Source of the DNA: Pseudomonadota bacterium
Lineage (GTDB): Bacteria; Pseudomonadota; Alphaproteobacteria; Caulobacterales; Caulobacteraceae
Assembly (NCBI GenBank): GCA_023409795.1
Contig: JAEYQX010000142.1
Location: 1-6,766 of the forward strand
Direction: 5' to 3'
Length of the DNA stretch: 6,766 nucleotides
Shown: piece after piece, positions 6,077 through 6,766 of the stretch
Numbering within the stretch: the stretch's first letter is position 1
How the letters are laid out: each line of letters opens with the position of its first letter
Notes under the pieces: model-generated
What the model was told of the DNA's origin: nothing
Databases searched by the model: none
What the model saw: only the letters and a program-made list of their open reading frames with translations
Translations under genes and position numbers: made by a program

Positions 6077-6766
6077 ATGAAAACCACCAAGCTGACCCTC
6101 GGCAGGGTCCTTCTGGCCACCTCGGCCCTCGGCGCATCCGTCATGCTGCCCGGCCACGCCCTGGCCCAGTCCGTCTATGCTGAGACGCCGGCCGCTGCGG
6201 CCAGCGAGCCCGTCAGCCCCGACCAGGACATGGGGCCCGCCCAGCTGGGCGACATCTATGTTCGCGGCAAGAACATCCCGACCCCGAACCGCGCCAGCGC
6301 CGAGGTTGCGGCCTTCCTGACCCAGGAAGACCTGCAACGGACCGGCGACTCGACCGCCGCCTCGGCCCTGACCCGCGTGACGGGCCTGTCGATCGTTGAA
6401 GGCCGCTATGTCTATGTGCGCGGCCTGGGCGAGCGCTACTCGTCGGCCCTGCTGAACGGCTCGCCGCTGCCCAGCCCCGAGCCGCTGCAGCGCGTCGTGC
6501 CCCTGGATCTGTTCCCGGCCAGCGTCCTGGCCGGCGTCGAGGTCCAGAAGTCCTATTCGCCGGACTATCCGGGTGAGTTCGGTGGCGGCGTCATCAACCT
6601 GACCACCATCGATGCCCCGGCCGATCCGTTCCTGCATTTCAAGCTGGGCGTCGGCGGCAACACCGAGACCACGGCAAAGGACAACCTGGTCTATTACGGT
6701 TCGGACACGGACTGGACCGGCTTTGACAACGAAACCCGCGACGTGCCGGGCCGCATCGCCCTGGCC
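6077..6766 (+). CDS. TonB-dependent outer-membrane receptor, N-terminal part (3' end outside window)
   Basis: This is an outer-membrane receptor that imports a ligand using energy passed from the inner membrane by TonB. The first 230 codons are present and open to the window edge. Residues 1-30 form a signal peptide with cleavage expected at ALA|Q. GDIYVRGK (58-65) is the likely TonB-box region. The plug domain follows, with TPNRASAEVAAFLTQEDL (69-86), SALTRVTGLSIVEGRYVYVRG (from 96), GERYSSALLNGSPLPSPEPL (118-137), VVPLDLFP (140-147) and SYSPDYPGEFGGGVINLTT (159-177). The RGLGERYSS and PSPEPL segments mark a receptor subgroup commonly found next to beta-helix lipoproteins like the preceding gene. 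The ATG at 6077 has AAGG (6064-6067) as a modest ribosome site, and the signal peptide supports it. The barrel lies beyond the window, so the ligand cannot be inferred. It is probably co-transcribed with the lipoprotein gene 83 bp upstream. Confidence 0.93.
   Translation, partial: MKTTKLTLGRVLLATSALGASVMLPGHALAQSVYAETPAAAASEPVSPDQDMGPAQLGDIYVRGKNIPTPNRASAEVAAFLTQEDLQRTGDSTAASALTRVTGLSIVEGRYVYVRGLGERYSSALLNGSPLPSPEPLQRVVPLDLFPASVLAGVEVQKSYSPDYPGEFGGGVINLTTIDAPADPFLHFKLGVGGNTETTAKDNLVYYGSDTDWTGFDNETRDVPGRIALA

Noticed and set aside
1..6766. CRISPR arrays, transposable elements, tRNA or rRNA genes
   Set aside because: No regularly spaced repeats, transposase-like frames, terminal inverted repeats or tRNA/rRNA-like sequence were seen on either strand.

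Overview
The window is GC-rich, with tightly packed genes that mostly lack strong Shine-Dalgarno sequences. It carries a TonB-dependent receptor next to a beta-helix lipoprotein, and promoter-like sites that resemble the Caulobacter housekeeping consensus. Together these suggest an alphaproteobacterium, probably of the Caulobacterales (Caulobacter, Brevundimonas or Phenylobacterium type). That placement is inferred from sequence style and remembered families, not from a search.

Layout from left to right. The 3' end of the CTP synthase gene pyrG (+) ends in a strong intrinsic terminator. That terminator lies tail to tail with a SulP-family anion transporter gene (-). A 338-bp divergent spacer follows. 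It has no convincing gene, but holds a terminator-like hairpin just before a PLP-dependent class I/II aminotransferase gene (+), which may be transcribed as a leaderless mRNA. The aminotransferase gene converges, with only 19 bp between stop codons, on a heme oxygenase gene of the HemO/PigA type (-). A second divergent spacer of about 350 bp follows, with dyads, a short direct repeat and a possible 14-codon leader ORF. It leads into a lipoprotein gene whose product looks like a surface-tethered right-handed beta-helix. After 83 bp holding a GNRA-capped hairpin comes the 5' part of a TonB-dependent receptor gene, which runs off the window.

How the genes may work together. The lipoprotein and receptor genes look like one transcription unit, probably encoding an outer-membrane uptake pair in which the lipoprotein captures or presents a ligand and the receptor imports it. 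The ligand cannot be read from the sequence. The divergent heme oxygenase makes heme or an iron complex a reasonable first hypothesis, but it is only a neighbour. pyrG, the SulP gene and the aminotransferase gene look like ordinary metabolic or transport genes with no evident link to this pair. The lipoprotein-receptor pair and its leader are the least explained and most interesting part of the window.
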